A stretch of 64,000 nt of DNA, taken from Candidatus Limnocylindrales bacterium (GTDB lineage: Bacteria; Desulfobacterota; Binatia; UBA1149; CAITLU01). Position 1 is the stretch's first letter, and each line of letters begins with the position of its first letter. The stretch is taken from assembly GCA_035571835.1 (NCBI GenBank), contig DATNBU010000018.1:62001-126000 (forward strand). Direction: 5' to 3'. The notes under the pieces were generated by a model. That model saw only the letters and a program-made list of their open reading frames with translations, did no database searches and was not told the origin of the DNA. Positions 38,348 through 47,404 of the stretch are shown here, in pieces. A program made the position numbers and the translations under genes.

Positions 38348-38905
38348 ATGCGAAAGGAGAACCCGAAAGAGCCGGCGTCGGGCGAAGCCCCTGGAACCGC
38401 CGGAGTGCTCGAGCGCAACGTCGAGGCGATCCTGTCGCATCGCGAACAGTTCGAGCGCTCACGAAGCCGCCAGGAACGGGTCGCCGATTCGATCACGCAC
38501 TTCGCCGGCAGCATGGCGTTCGTCTATCTGCACATCGTGATCTTCGGCATCTGGATCGCTCTCGACCTTGGCTGGTTTCCGATCGCGCCGCTCGATCCGA
38601 CGTTCGTTACCATTGCGCTGGCGGCATCGATCGAAGCGATCTTCCTGTCGACGTTCGTACTGATCAGCCAGAACCGCATGGCAGCGCTCGCCGACAAGCG
38701 CGCCGACCTCGGGCTTCAGGTGAGCCTGCTCGCCGAGCACGAGATCACGCGGCTCGTCGAGCTCGTCACCGAGATCGGCAAGAAGATGCACATCGACGCG
38801 TCGCACGACCCGGAGCTGTCGGAGCTCTCGCAAACGATCGCTCCGGAAAAGGTCCTCGACACGATGGAGCAGACCGAGCGCGAGCGCGTTGCGGCCTCTC
38901 ACTAG
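38348..38905 (+). CDS. DUF1003 family membrane protein
   Basis: A 185-residue protein starting at the ATG at 38348; a GTG at 38279 is an alternative. Two adjacent membrane segments (FVYLHIVIFGIWIAL and FVTIALAASIEAIFLSTFVL) and the following QNRMAALADKRADLGLQV are the hallmark of DUF1003. A C-terminal helical tail of about 60 residues is cytosolic. The role of the family is unknown. Confidence 0.88.
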   Translation: MRKENPKEPASGEAPGTAGVLERNVEAILSHREQFERSRSRQERVADSITHFAGSMAFVYLHIVIFGIWIALDLGWFPIAPLDPTFVTIALAASIEAIFLSTFVLISQNRMAALADKRADLGLQVSLLAEHEITRLVELVTEIGKKMHIDASHDPELSELSQTIAPEKVLDTMEQTERERVAASH

Positions 38906-39075
38906 ACTCCCGGGACTGCGTTAGCCGGAAGTGCCTGCGTCCACACGGCGGGCTCGACGTGAATCCGGGCACGCGGCCGAAGACCTTCGGCGGCGGGCCG
39001 AACGAACATCAGGCGAAGGTTCCTTCAACTGAGCACAAGCCTTCGCTTTGTCTGCATTTCTGCCCGAGGTTCCGC

Positions 39076-39105
39076 TTGACGTCGGTGGGGCTACTGTCGT
39101 ACATG
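39076..39105 (+). promoter_or_regulatory. Candidate promoter of the dcw cluster
   Basis: TTGACG (39076-39081) is followed after 18 nt by TACATG (39100-39105). The -35 matches the sigma-70 consensus well and the -10 is moderate. It lies 213 nt upstream of mraZ, just before the putative MraZ boxes. Confidence 0.45.
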
Positions 39106-39141
39106 GTGTGGACCGGTGGGTAGCAATGGGGTTGTGTGTGG
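39086..39141 (+). promoter_or_regulatory. Candidate MraZ operator (TGGGN repeats)
   Basis: TGGGT (39117-39121), a 5-nt spacer, TGGGG (39127-39131), a 5-nt spacer and a partial TGTGG (39137-39141) form 10-bp-spaced repeats. A further TGGGG lies at 39086-39090. MraZ in other bacteria binds TGGGN boxes with 5-nt spacers to repress its own cluster, so this is the likely autoregulatory site. Confidence 0.6.
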
Positions 39142-39173
39142 TAAATCCTCCTGTTGCGAGTCGGTCGGGGTTT

Positions 39174-39191
39174 CATCGTCTTCGGACGATG
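39174..39191 (+). other. UUCG-loop hairpin in the mraZ leader
   Basis: CATCGTC, a TTCG tetraloop and GACGATG form a perfect 7-bp stem in the long region between the putative promoter and mraZ. A second small stem (GGCGC...GCGCC) lies near 39230. The rest of the leader holds no gene that I can support. Confidence 0.55.
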
Positions 39192-39317
39192 TGTGTGGGC
39201 TGCCCACCGGTTTTTGTGAGGCGGTAAAGGCGCGGGGAAGCGCCGGCCGCCGTGGCTTCTCCTCCTTGAGGTTGCGCTTGAGTTTGCGCTCGAGCTTGGG
39301 CCGCCGGCGGGCATTCG

Positions 39318-39767
39318 ATGTTTCGTGGCACGTTCTTCCACAACCTTGACGACAAGGCCCGGGTAGCCATCCCGAGGAAATTCCGCGAGCAGCTCTCGGG
39401 CGGCAAAGGCGAGACCAGCGTCGTCGTCACCAGATCCTACGGCGCCGGCCCTCGCACTCTCGACGTCTATCCGATCGACGAATGGGAGAAGCTCGAGGCC
39501 CGCATCCGCGAGCGTCGCCAGTTCGACGATACCATCCGGACCTTCAAGCGTCGCTATCTGCACCCTGCGCAGGAGCTCGTTCTCGACGGCCAGGGCCGCA
39601 TTCTGCTCCCGCAGGATCTTCGCGACTCGATCTCGCTTACGAAGGAAGCCGTGTTCACCGGCGATCTCGAAAAATTCCTGATCTGGTCGAAGGACCAGTG
39701 GCTCGAGCAGAAAGAGGCCGACGAAAATTCCACCACGCCGCCGGCTCTCGACGACCTCGGTCTTTAG
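39318..39767 (+). CDS. mraZ: Division/cell wall cluster transcriptional repressor MraZ
   Basis: A 149-residue protein with two AbrB-like SpoVT domains: the first opens FRGTFFHNLDDKARVAIPRKFRE, shown here in family-typical form, and the second has LVLDGQGRILLPQDLRD. MraZ binds TGGGN boxes upstream of its own gene and tunes the dcw operon. It is the first gene of the cluster, 10 nt before rsmH. Confidence 0.96.
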   Translation: MFRGTFFHNLDDKARVAIPRKFREQLSGGKGETSVVVTRSYGAGPRTLDVYPIDEWEKLEARIRERRQFDDTIRTFKRRYLHPAQELVLDGQGRILLPQDLRDSISLTKEAVFTGDLEKFLIWSKDQWLEQKEADENSTTPPALDDLGL

Positions 39768-39777
39768 GACAGCGGCG

Positions 39778-40791
39778 ATGACGGCGAACGACGACCCCGA
39801 CTCCCGCGACAGGCACGACAGGATGGATCCCGCCGCGACGCCCGATCGCGAGCGTCTCGGCCGCCACATCCCGGTCATGGCAGAAGAGATGATCGAAGCC
39901 GTGCGCCCGCAGACCGGCCGCCGCTTCGTCGATGCAACGGTGGGAGAAGGTGGGATGGCCGAGCTTCTCCTCGATGCCTCGGCTCCGTTCGGCGAGCTGC
40001 TCGCGATCGACTGGGACGAAGCGGCGCTCGAGCTCTGCCGCGTCAGGCTCGCTCGCTTCGGAACCAGGGTACGCTTCGTCCGCGACTCGTTCGCGAATCT
40101 TCGCGTGGTCCTGGCCGATGCCGGCTGGGAAGACGGCGCCGACGGTATTCTCGTCGATCTCGGCGTCTCGACGCTGCAGCTCGGCCGCAACGAGCGCGGC
40201 TTCTCCTTCCAGGCCGACGCGCCGCTCGACATGCGCATGGACCGCCGGCTTCCCGTGACGGCCGCCGATCTTCTGGCCGAGCTTTCCGAAGGCGACCTTG
40301 CCGACACGATCTTCCGCTACGGCGAAGAGCACGGCTCGCGGCGCATCGCGCGCCAGATCGTCCGCCGTCGTACTACCTCCCCGGTGCGCACGACCGGCGA
40401 GCTTCGCGACGCCGTGCGCGCGGCCGGCATTCGCACCAAGCCCGGCATCGATCCGTCGACGCGCACGTTCCAGGCGCTTCGCATCGCGGTCAACCGCGAG
40501 CTCGAGCAGATCGAAGCGCTGCTCGACAACGGCTGGGAGCTGCTGCGTCCCGGCGGTCGCCTCGCGATTCTCAGCTATCACTCGCTCGAAGACCGCATCG
40601 TCAAGCAGGCGTTCGCGATGTGGTCGGCGAGCTGCCTGTGTCCCCCGCGCCAGCCGGTGTGCAACTGCAACTGGACGGCGAAGGTCCGGCGCATCACGCG
40701 CGGCAAACAGAAACCGACCGAACAAGAGAAACAACGCAACCCACGCGCTCGCAGTGCAGGAATGCGCGTCGTAGAGAGGCTCGCCGCATGA
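39778..40791 (+). CDS. rsmH: 16S rRNA m4C1402 methyltransferase RsmH (MraW)
   Basis: A 337-residue SAM-dependent enzyme that methylates C1402 of 16S rRNA. Clear motifs: GRHIPVMAEEMIEAV, VDATVGEGGMAELLL (SAM site), DGILVDLGVSTLQL and LAILSYHSLEDRIVK. A Cys cluster CLCPPRQPVCNC precedes the C-terminus. Its stop overlaps the ftsL start (ATGA). Confidence 0.97.
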   Translation: MTANDDPDSRDRHDRMDPAATPDRERLGRHIPVMAEEMIEAVRPQTGRRFVDATVGEGGMAELLLDASAPFGELLAIDWDEAALELCRVRLARFGTRVRFVRDSFANLRVVLADAGWEDGADGILVDLGVSTLQLGRNERGFSFQADAPLDMRMDRRLPVTAADLLAELSEGDLADTIFRYGEEHGSRRIARQIVRRRTTSPVRTTGELRDAVRAAGIRTKPGIDPSTRTFQALRIAVNRELEQIEALLDNGWELLRPGGRLAILSYHSLEDRIVKQAFAMWSASCLCPPRQPVCNCNWTAKVRRITRGKQKPTEQEKQRNPRARSAGMRVVERLAA

Positions 40792-41180
40792 GCACGACAT
40801 CCGCTCACGAAAGTCCGGACTTTTTCGAACTGCTGACGCGCCAGGGAGTGCTCGATCCGGAAGAAGCCGGACTGAGGCGGCGCTTCATCGTCAGCCTGAT
40901 TGCGTTCGCGCTGCTGCTCGGCGGGCACGTCTGGGTCAGCATGCAGAGCCGCAATCTCGGCTACGAGGGCGAGGCGCTCGGGCGCCTGATCCACAAGCTC
41001 GACCAGGAGCGCGTCGAGATCGAAGACGCGCTTGCGCGCGAGTCGCGCCCGGCGCTGCTCGCATCGCGCGCGATCGATCTCGGCATGCAGAAGCCGGCAC
41101 ACGGCCAGCTCCGCCGCCACGAAGGTCGCGTGGACCGCGTCGAGCTCGTCGAACAAATCGGAAGGGATGCGAAGCCGTAA
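40788..41180 (+). CDS. ftsL: Cell division protein FtsL-like
   Basis: A 130-residue bitopic membrane protein: short cytosolic N-terminus, one membrane helix (about residues 33-51, FIVSLIAFALLLGGHVWV), then a periplasmic helix likely to form a coiled coil. FtsL is poorly conserved, so the call rests on topology, size and position between rsmH and ftsI. It would work with FtsB and FtsQ to activate FtsWI. It overlaps rsmH by 4 nt and ftsI by 14 nt. Confidence 0.82.
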   Translation: MSTTSAHESPDFFELLTRQGVLDPEEAGLRRRFIVSLIAFALLLGGHVWVSMQSRNLGYEGEALGRLIHKLDQERVEIEDALARESRPALLASRAIDLGMQKPAHGQLRRHEGRVDRVELVEQIGRDAKP

Positions 41181-43134
41181 CAAATTCAGCTCGCGGCTGT
41201 CGTTCATCGGCTGCTTCTGCGTGGCCGGTGCGTTCACGCTCGTCGGCCGCATGTACGTGCTGCAGATCGCGCGCGGCGATCACTACAAGGAGATCTCCGA
41301 GAGCACCAAGTGCAAGGACACGATCGAGATCGCCTACCGCGGGCCGATCGTCGATCGCAACGGCGTGGTGCTGGCCACGACCACTTCGGCGGCCAAGGTT
41401 TCGCGCGGTGGCGGCTACACGTACGACGCGGCGCACGCCGGAATTCTCTCGCCGATGCTCGGCATCGACCGCGCGGCGCTCGACGCCAAGCTCGCGCAGG
41501 GCGGCGACCATTTTCGCTGGCTGTCGCGCGCCGTCGACGAGGACGTCTCGACGGCGATCCACAACCTTCGGATGCCCGGCATCGAGATCCACCAGAGCCA
41601 GGAGCGCAGCTATCCGCAGGGCGGAACCGCTGCCCACGTTCTCGGCTTCGTCGGAGCCGACGCCGACGGTCTCGAAGGCGTGGAGAAGCTCTTCGATCGC
41701 GAGATCCGCGGCTCGTCGGTTACGGTCCACGTCTGCCGCGACGTGACCGGGCGCCCGTTCCTCAGCAACAGCGAAGACACCGGGCTCAACCGCGGCGGCA
41801 CCGCGTACCTGACGCTCGACGCGACGCTGCAGACGATCGCCGAGGTCGAGCTCGCCAAGCAGGTGCAGAAAACCCACGCGACCGCCGGCGCCGTCGTGAT
41901 GATGGACCCGAAGACCGGCGAGATCCTCGCGCTCGCCAACGTTCCGACGTTCGATCCGAACGACGTCGACGACAGCCCGCCGGCCGCGCGCCGCAACCGC
42001 GTCGTCACGGACCTGTTCGAGCCCGGCTCGACGATGAAGCCGTTCGTCATCTCGGCCGCGATGGACGCCGGGCTCGTCAAGCCCGAAGACAAGTTCTTCT
42101 GCGAAAACGGCAAGCTCATGGTGCCCGGCTGGCACAAGCCCATCCGCGATCATCATCCGCACGGCCTGCTCGACGTCGCGAGCATCATCCGCGTATCGAG
42201 CAACATCTGCTCGGCAAAAATCGGCTGGCTGCTCGGGCCCGAGCGCGAGTACGAGTATCTGAACGCGTTCGGCTTCGACCGCCTGACCCACGTCGAAATG
42301 CCCGGCGAGCGCCGCGGCATGGTGCTTCCTCCGCAGAAATGGAAGCAGATCAACACCACGACGATCAGCTTCGGCCAGGGCATCAGTGTGACCGCCATGC
42401 AACTGGCGACGGCGTATTCGACGCTCGCCAACGACGGCGTGCGGATGCAGCCGCGCATCATCCGCAAGATCACCGACCAGTACGGCAGCGTCACGCGCGA
42501 CTTCCCGCTGCAGGAAGAGCGCCGCGTGGTCAGCGTCGAGGTTGCCCGCACGATGCGGCACATGCTTGCCGCCGTCGTCAGCAAGGAAGGCACCGCGGCC
42601 GCCGCGATGCTCGACGGCGTTCCCGCCGCCGGCAAGACCGGAACCGCACAGAAAGCCGAGAACGGCCACTACAGCGAGAGTCGCTGGCTCGCATCGTTTG
42701 CCGGATTTCTGCCGGTGGAAGATCCGCGCGTCGTCATCGTCGTGATGATCGACGAGCCGAAAGGCATGCACTTCGGCGGCGTCGTCGCCGCTCCGGTGTT
42801 CAAGGCGATCGCCGAGGCGAGCTTCGATTACCTCGGCATCGAGCGCGAGGTTCCGGCGCCGAGCGACGAGCTCGACAAGCTGTTCGACAACGGCGACGAG
42901 CCGATGCTGCTCGAAGCCGCGGTACCCGCAGGTACGCCTCCGCTCGCGACTCCGTCGGGAGCGATGCCGGATCTGCGCGGGCTGCCGCTGCGTTCGGCGA
43001 TGCGCGCGCTCGCAACGTGCGGCTGCGACGTAAAGATCGACGGCCACGGTTTCGTCGTCTCGCACGACCCGCCACCCGGGAGCACGCTCTCGCCGTCGGC
43101 GGCCGTCTCGCTCAAGCTCGCGGCGACGCTGTGA
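41167..43134 (+). CDS. ftsI: Septal penicillin-binding protein FtsI with PASTA domain
   Basis: A 655-residue transpeptidase that cross-links septal peptidoglycan. It has an N-terminal membrane anchor (about 10-30), a dimerisation domain, and the three active-site motifs: S288-T-M-K291, S344-S-N346 and K490-T-G-T. The C-terminal 60 residues (MPDLRGLPLRSAMRAL, then PPPGSTLSPSAAVSLKL) are a PASTA domain, typical of Gram-positive SpoVD/PBP2x but also seen in deltaproteobacteria. It overlaps ftsL. Confidence 0.95.
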   Translation: MRSRNKFSSRLSFIGCFCVAGAFTLVGRMYVLQIARGDHYKEISESTKCKDTIEIAYRGPIVDRNGVVLATTTSAAKVSRGGGYTYDAAHAGILSPMLGIDRAALDAKLAQGGDHFRWLSRAVDEDVSTAIHNLRMPGIEIHQSQERSYPQGGTAAHVLGFVGADADGLEGVEKLFDREIRGSSVTVHVCRDVTGRPFLSNSEDTGLNRGGTAYLTLDATLQTIAEVELAKQVQKTHATAGAVVMMDPKTGEILALANVPTFDPNDVDDSPPAARRNRVVTDLFEPGSTMKPFVISAAMDAGLVKPEDKFFCENGKLMVPGWHKPIRDHHPHGLLDVASIIRVSSNICSAKIGWLLGPEREYEYLNAFGFDRLTHVEMPGERRGMVLPPQKWKQINTTTISFGQGISVTAMQLATAYSTLANDGVRMQPRIIRKITDQYGSVTRDFPLQEERRVVSVEVARTMRHMLAAVVSKEGTAAAAMLDGVPAAGKTGTAQKAENGHYSESRWLASFAGFLPVEDPRVVIVVMIDEPKGMHFGGVVAAPVFKAIAEASFDYLGIEREVPAPSDELDKLFDNGDEPMLLEAAVPAGTPPLATPSGAMPDLRGLPLRSAMRALATCGCDVKIDGHGFVVSHDPPPGSTLSPSAAVSLKLAATL

Positions 43135-43212
43135 CCCGCAGTCGGGGTCGGGATTTCCGCAGCGTGCTCTGCTGCGATCACTCCTTTTTCCGCCGCAGTG
43201 CATAATGCGGCG

Positions 43213-44871
43213 ATGACTGCGACGTCCGCTCCACCCCGCACGAAGGTCGCGCTTGCCGACCTGCTTGGCCGCGCCGAGCGCCGCGGCCTCGAAGCGAGCC
43301 TCGTCGATCCCGACGGGGTTGCACCGGCGCAGCCGATCACCGGCGTTCGCGTGGATTCGCGCCTCGTCGAGCCCGGCGATCTGTTCGTTGCCGTGCCCGG
43401 CACACACGTCGACGGCGCTGCATATATAGAGGAAGCGCGAAGGCGCGGCGCGGCCGCGATCGTCTGCGATCCGGCAAACGTGCCGCCGCAGATCGCGGCG
43501 ATCGTCACCGGCGACGTCGCGGCGGCGGCGGGCTTTCTCGCTTCGGCGTTCTGGAACGATCCGACGGACTCGCTCGAGCTCGTCGGCGTGACCGGCACCA
43601 ACGGCAAGACCAGCTCGACGTATCTTCTCGAGTCGGTCTGGAAAGCGGCCGGCCGCGAACCCGGAATCATCGGCACGATCGTGCAGCGGTGCCGGGCATT
43701 CGAAGACCCGTCGCCGATGACGACACCGTCGGCGGTCGACCTTCAGCAGACCCTCGCACGCATGCTCGCGGCGGGCACCGATTCGGTCGTGATCGAGGCA
43801 TCGTCGCACGCGCTCGACCAGAAGCGCGTGGCAGGCTGCCGTTTCCGCGCCGCGCTGTTTACCAACCTGACCCGCGACCACCTCGATTATCACCAGACCG
43901 AAGAGCGTTACTTCGCGGCCAAGGCGTCGCTGTTCCGGCGCTGGCTCGAAGCCGGCCGCAGCGCGGCGGTGCTCAATGCCGACGATGCGCTCGTCGCCAG
44001 CCTGGCCGGCGAGCTCGGGCATCTGGATGTCTGGACGTATTCGACCGAGCCGGGAGCGTCGGCGACGGCGCGCGTCGTGTCGGCCGACTGCACGCTTTCG
44101 GGAATCGATGCGGTCTTCGATCTCGGCGGCACGCCGGCGCGGATCCGGTCGCCGCTGGTCGGCGCTGCCAACCTGTCCAACCTGCTCGCCGTCGCCGCGC
44201 TCGCACGCGCGACCGGAGTCCCGGCCGATGCGATCGCCGCCGGGCTCAGCTCGTGCCCGCCGGTGCCGGGGCGGATGGAGCGGATCTACGCGTCGGGCGG
44301 CACGCGAAGCTCGAGCGACGAACCTGCCGTCTTCGTCGACTACGCGCATACGCCCGATGCGCTCGAGCGAAGCCTGCTCGCGCTTGCCAGTCAGCGCACC
44401 GGGCGCATCGTCGTCGTGTTCGGCTGCGGCGGCGACCGCGATCGCGGCAAGCGTCCGATCATGGGTCGCATCGCCGGCGAGCTCGCGGACGTTGCCGTGC
44501 TCACGTCGGACAATCCCCGTACCGAAGATCCGCATGCGATTCTCGACGAGATCGAAGCCGGCGCCGGTGCACGAATGACACGCGCCGAGCCCGCGGCGCT
44601 TGCCGCACAGCACACGCGCGGGTATTTCGTCGAAGCGGATCGGCTTCGCGCAATCGAAACCGCGATCGCGATTGCAGCAGGCGAAGACGTGGTGCTCGTT
44701 GCCGGCAAAGGCCACGAGGACTACCAGGACGTCGCCGGGACCAAACGGCATTTCGACGATCGCGAGGTCGTGCGCGCGGCGCTCGACCGCCGGCACGGCG
44801 CGGCGGCAAAGCTCGAAGCGGGCAGCAAGGGGGATGTGGTGCGGAATGTGGTGGTGGAGAAGGCCGAGTGA
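43213..44871 (+). CDS. murE: UDP-MurNAc-tripeptide ligase MurE
   Basis: The ligase adds the third amino acid to the peptidoglycan precursor. It has the ATP loop VTGTNGKTSSTYLL and the DNPR motif in TSDNPRTEDP, which marks enzymes that add meso-diaminopimelate. From the ATG at 43213 it has 552 residues; a GTG at 43198 is an alternative. Its stop overlaps the murF GTG start. Confidence 0.96.
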   Translation: MTATSAPPRTKVALADLLGRAERRGLEASLVDPDGVAPAQPITGVRVDSRLVEPGDLFVAVPGTHVDGAAYIEEARRRGAAAIVCDPANVPPQIAAIVTGDVAAAAGFLASAFWNDPTDSLELVGVTGTNGKTSSTYLLESVWKAAGREPGIIGTIVQRCRAFEDPSPMTTPSAVDLQQTLARMLAAGTDSVVIEASSHALDQKRVAGCRFRAALFTNLTRDHLDYHQTEERYFAAKASLFRRWLEAGRSAAVLNADDALVASLAGELGHLDVWTYSTEPGASATARVVSADCTLSGIDAVFDLGGTPARIRSPLVGAANLSNLLAVAALARATGVPADAIAAGLSSCPPVPGRMERIYASGGTRSSSDEPAVFVDYAHTPDALERSLLALASQRTGRIVVVFGCGGDRDRGKRPIMGRIAGELADVAVLTSDNPRTEDPHAILDEIEAGAGARMTRAEPAALAAQHTRGYFVEADRLRAIETAIAIAAGEDVVLVAGKGHEDYQDVAGTKRHFDDREVVRAALDRRHGAAAKLEAGSKGDVVRNVVVEKAE

Positions 44872-46334
44872 GCGCAGCGTCCGCAGACTCCGCAATATCC
44901 AGACCGGATGGCCGCGACCTCGCTCATCCGGCAACCGTCGGTGACGCTGCGCTGGCGATCGGGGCGCTTGTCCGCAGCGGCGGTGATCCCGCCGCGGTCT
45001 ACGAACGCGTCTCCACCGACAGCAGGACGATCGCCAGCGGCGACCTTTTCTTCTGCCTGCGCGGCCCGACGTTCGATGCGCACGACTTCATTGCCGACGC
45101 GGTGCGCGCCGGAGCGGCAGGCATCGTCTGCGAGCATGGACGCGGCGGCGCGGTGCCGGCCGCGAGCGCGACCGCAGTCATCGAAACGGGCGATACGCTT
45201 GCCGCTCTCGGCGAGCTGGCCGCGTGGCATCGTCGCGGATCTTCCGGACCGGTCATCGGCGTCACCGGCTCGAACGGCAAGACGACCACCAAGGAGATGC
45301 TGCGCGCGATTCTCGTTGCCCATCATGGCGCCGACCGCGTGCTCGCGACCCGCGGAAACCTGAACAACCTGATCGGCGTGCCGCTGACGATCTTCCAGAT
45401 CACGACGACGCACACGGCGGCCGTCATCGAAATGGGCATGAACGTGCCCGGCGAGATCGCGCGCCTGACCGAAATCTCCCGTCCGACCGTCGGAGTGATC
45501 ACGTGCGTGGCCGAAGCGCATCTCGAAGGCCTCGGCACCATCGAAGGCGTCGCGCGCGCCAAGGGAGAGCTGTTCGAGGGGCTCGACGCGGCCGCCGTTG
45601 CCGTCGTCAACTGCGACGATCCAAATATCGTGCGCGAGTCGTCGCGCTTTGCCGGCCGCCATCTGACGTTCGGAAGCCGCGGCGATGTCCGCGCCGAGGA
45701 CGTGCGCTGCGACCGCATCTCGGCATCGACGTTCGACATTGCATACGCAGGCGAGCGCGCGCGCGTCGAGCTGCCGCTCGGCGGCCGCCACAATGTGCAG
45801 AACGCGCTGGCCGCAGCGGCGGCTTCGATCGCGAGCGGCGTGCCGCTCGCAACGGCCGCACACGGGCTGTCGAAGATGACGCCGCCGCCGATGCGCATGT
45901 CGGCCGAAGCGCTGCCGAACGGCGTCACGCTCGTCAACGATGCGTACAACGCGAACCCCGGATCGCTCGGCGCGGCGCTGGCTACGCTCGGCGGCCTCGA
46001 TGCGCGCCGCATCGTCGTGATCGGCGACATGCTCGAGCTCGGGCCGCGCTCTGCCGAGCTGCATCGCCGCGTCGGTGCGCAGGCCGCCGGCATCGAGCCG
46101 GCGCTGCTTTGCGCTTACGGAAAATTTGCCGCGGACGTTGCCGGCGGTGCCACCGGCTCCGGCCTCGATGCGTCGCGCGTGCTGGTGTGCGCTAGCCATG
46201 CCCAGGCGGCTGACGCGGTTGCCAGTGTGTGGCTTCCGGGCGATGCGGTGCTCGTGAAGGGCTCGCGCGGCTCGGCCATGGAACACGTCGTCGAACGGCT
46301 GCGCGCGACGGCAAGCGGATCGGCCTCCAGATGA
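44868..46334 (+). CDS. murF: UDP-MurNAc-pentapeptide synthetase MurF
   Basis: A 488-residue ligase that adds D-Ala-D-Ala to the UDP-MurNAc tripeptide. The GTG start overlaps the murE stop (GTGA), with AAGG just upstream. Motifs: STDSRTIASGDLFFCL, VTGSNGKTTTKEML and VNDAYNANPGSL. Its own stop overlaps the mraY ATG. Confidence 0.96.
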   Translation: MSAASADSAISRPDGRDLAHPATVGDAALAIGALVRSGGDPAAVYERVSTDSRTIASGDLFFCLRGPTFDAHDFIADAVRAGAAGIVCEHGRGGAVPAASATAVIETGDTLAALGELAAWHRRGSSGPVIGVTGSNGKTTTKEMLRAILVAHHGADRVLATRGNLNNLIGVPLTIFQITTTHTAAVIEMGMNVPGEIARLTEISRPTVGVITCVAEAHLEGLGTIEGVARAKGELFEGLDAAAVAVVNCDDPNIVRESSRFAGRHLTFGSRGDVRAEDVRCDRISASTFDIAYAGERARVELPLGGRHNVQNALAAAAASIASGVPLATAAHGLSKMTPPPMRMSAEALPNGVTLVNDAYNANPGSLGAALATLGGLDARRIVVIGDMLELGPRSAELHRRVGAQAAGIEPALLCAYGKFAADVAGGATGSGLDASRVLVCASHAQAADAVASVWLPGDAVLVKGSRGSAMEHVVERLRATASGSASR

Positions 46335-47401
46335 TCTACCATTTCCTCTATCCGCTGGCGTCGACGTACAGCTTCCTCAACGTGCTGCGCTACATCACGG
46401 TGCGCGGCATGCTCGCAGCCGTCATCGCGCTGCTGATCTCGCTGATGCTCGGGCCGAGCTTCATCCGCCGCATGCGCTCGTTCGGCCAGCCCGTCAGCCA
46501 GTACGCTCCGGAGAACCATCTCGCCAAGAAGGGCACGCCCACGATGGGCGGGCTGCTGATCGTCTCAGGGCTTCTGATCGCGTCGCTGATGATGGCCGAT
46601 CTCGACAACGTCTACGTGCTGACGACGCTCGGCGTGACGCTCGGCTTCGCGGCGCTCGGCTTCATGGACGACTGGCAGAAGGTCACCAAGCGCACCAACG
46701 GCGGAATCTCCGCACGCGAAAAGCTGATCTGGCAGTTCCTGATCTCGGGCGCGGCAATTGCGCTGCTGTGCATGCGCCCGGATTTCGACACGCACCTGGC
46801 GGTGCCGTTCTTCAAGGACGTTCGGCCCGACCTCGGCTGGTTCTACGTTCCGTTCGGCGCGCTCGTCGTGGTCGGATGCTCGAACGCCGTCAACCTGACC
46901 GACGGGCTCGATGGTCTTGCGATCGGTCCGGTCATGACGACTTCGGCAACGCTCGCCATCCTGTCGTACTGCGCCGGCAATGCGCGCATCGCGGACTATC
47001 TGATCATTACGCACGTACCGGGCGCCGGCGAGCTGTCGGTCATCTGTGCGGCGACGTCGATGGCCGGGCTCGGATTCCTGTGGTTCAACGCGCATCCGGC
47101 GCAGATGTTCATGGGCGACGTCGGCTCGCTTCCGCTCGGCGCGGTGATCGGCATGGTCGCGATCGCATCGAAGAACGAGCTGGTGCTGCTGCTCGCCGGC
47201 GGCGTGTTCGTCGTCGAGGCGCTGTCGGTCATCATCCAGCTCGGATCGATCAAGCTGCGCGGCAAACGCGTGTTCCTGATGGCGCCGATCCATCATCACT
47301 TCGAGAAGGCCGGCTGGCCGGAGACGCAGGTGGTCGTGCGCTGCTGGATCATCTCGCTCCTGTGCGCGATCATGAGCCTCGCAACGCTCAAGCTGCGCTG
47401 A
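46331..47401 (+). CDS. mraY: Phospho-MurNAc-pentapeptide transferase MraY
   Basis: A 356-residue multi-pass membrane enzyme that makes lipid I from UDP-MurNAc-pentapeptide and undecaprenyl phosphate. Motifs: KKGTPTMGGLLI, the Asp pair in GFMDDWQKV, NAVNLTDGLDGLAIG, NAHPAQMFMGDVGSL and the MAPIHHHFEK loop. The ATG overlaps the murF stop. Confidence 0.97.
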   Translation: MIYHFLYPLASTYSFLNVLRYITVRGMLAAVIALLISLMLGPSFIRRMRSFGQPVSQYAPENHLAKKGTPTMGGLLIVSGLLIASLMMADLDNVYVLTTLGVTLGFAALGFMDDWQKVTKRTNGGISAREKLIWQFLISGAAIALLCMRPDFDTHLAVPFFKDVRPDLGWFYVPFGALVVVGCSNAVNLTDGLDGLAIGPVMTTSATLAILSYCAGNARIADYLIITHVPGAGELSVICAATSMAGLGFLWFNAHPAQMFMGDVGSLPLGAVIGMVAIASKNELVLLLAGGVFVVEALSVIIQLGSIKLRGKRVFLMAPIHHHFEKAGWPETQVVVRCWIISLLCAIMSLATLKLR

Positions 47402-47404
47402 GCC

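Noticed and set aside
40936..44934. A 1332-codon open frame on the minus strand opposite ftsI and murE
   Set aside because: It is antisense to conserved dcw genes and its translation is Arg/Ala-rich with no family features; such frames are a normal by-product of GC-rich codon use.
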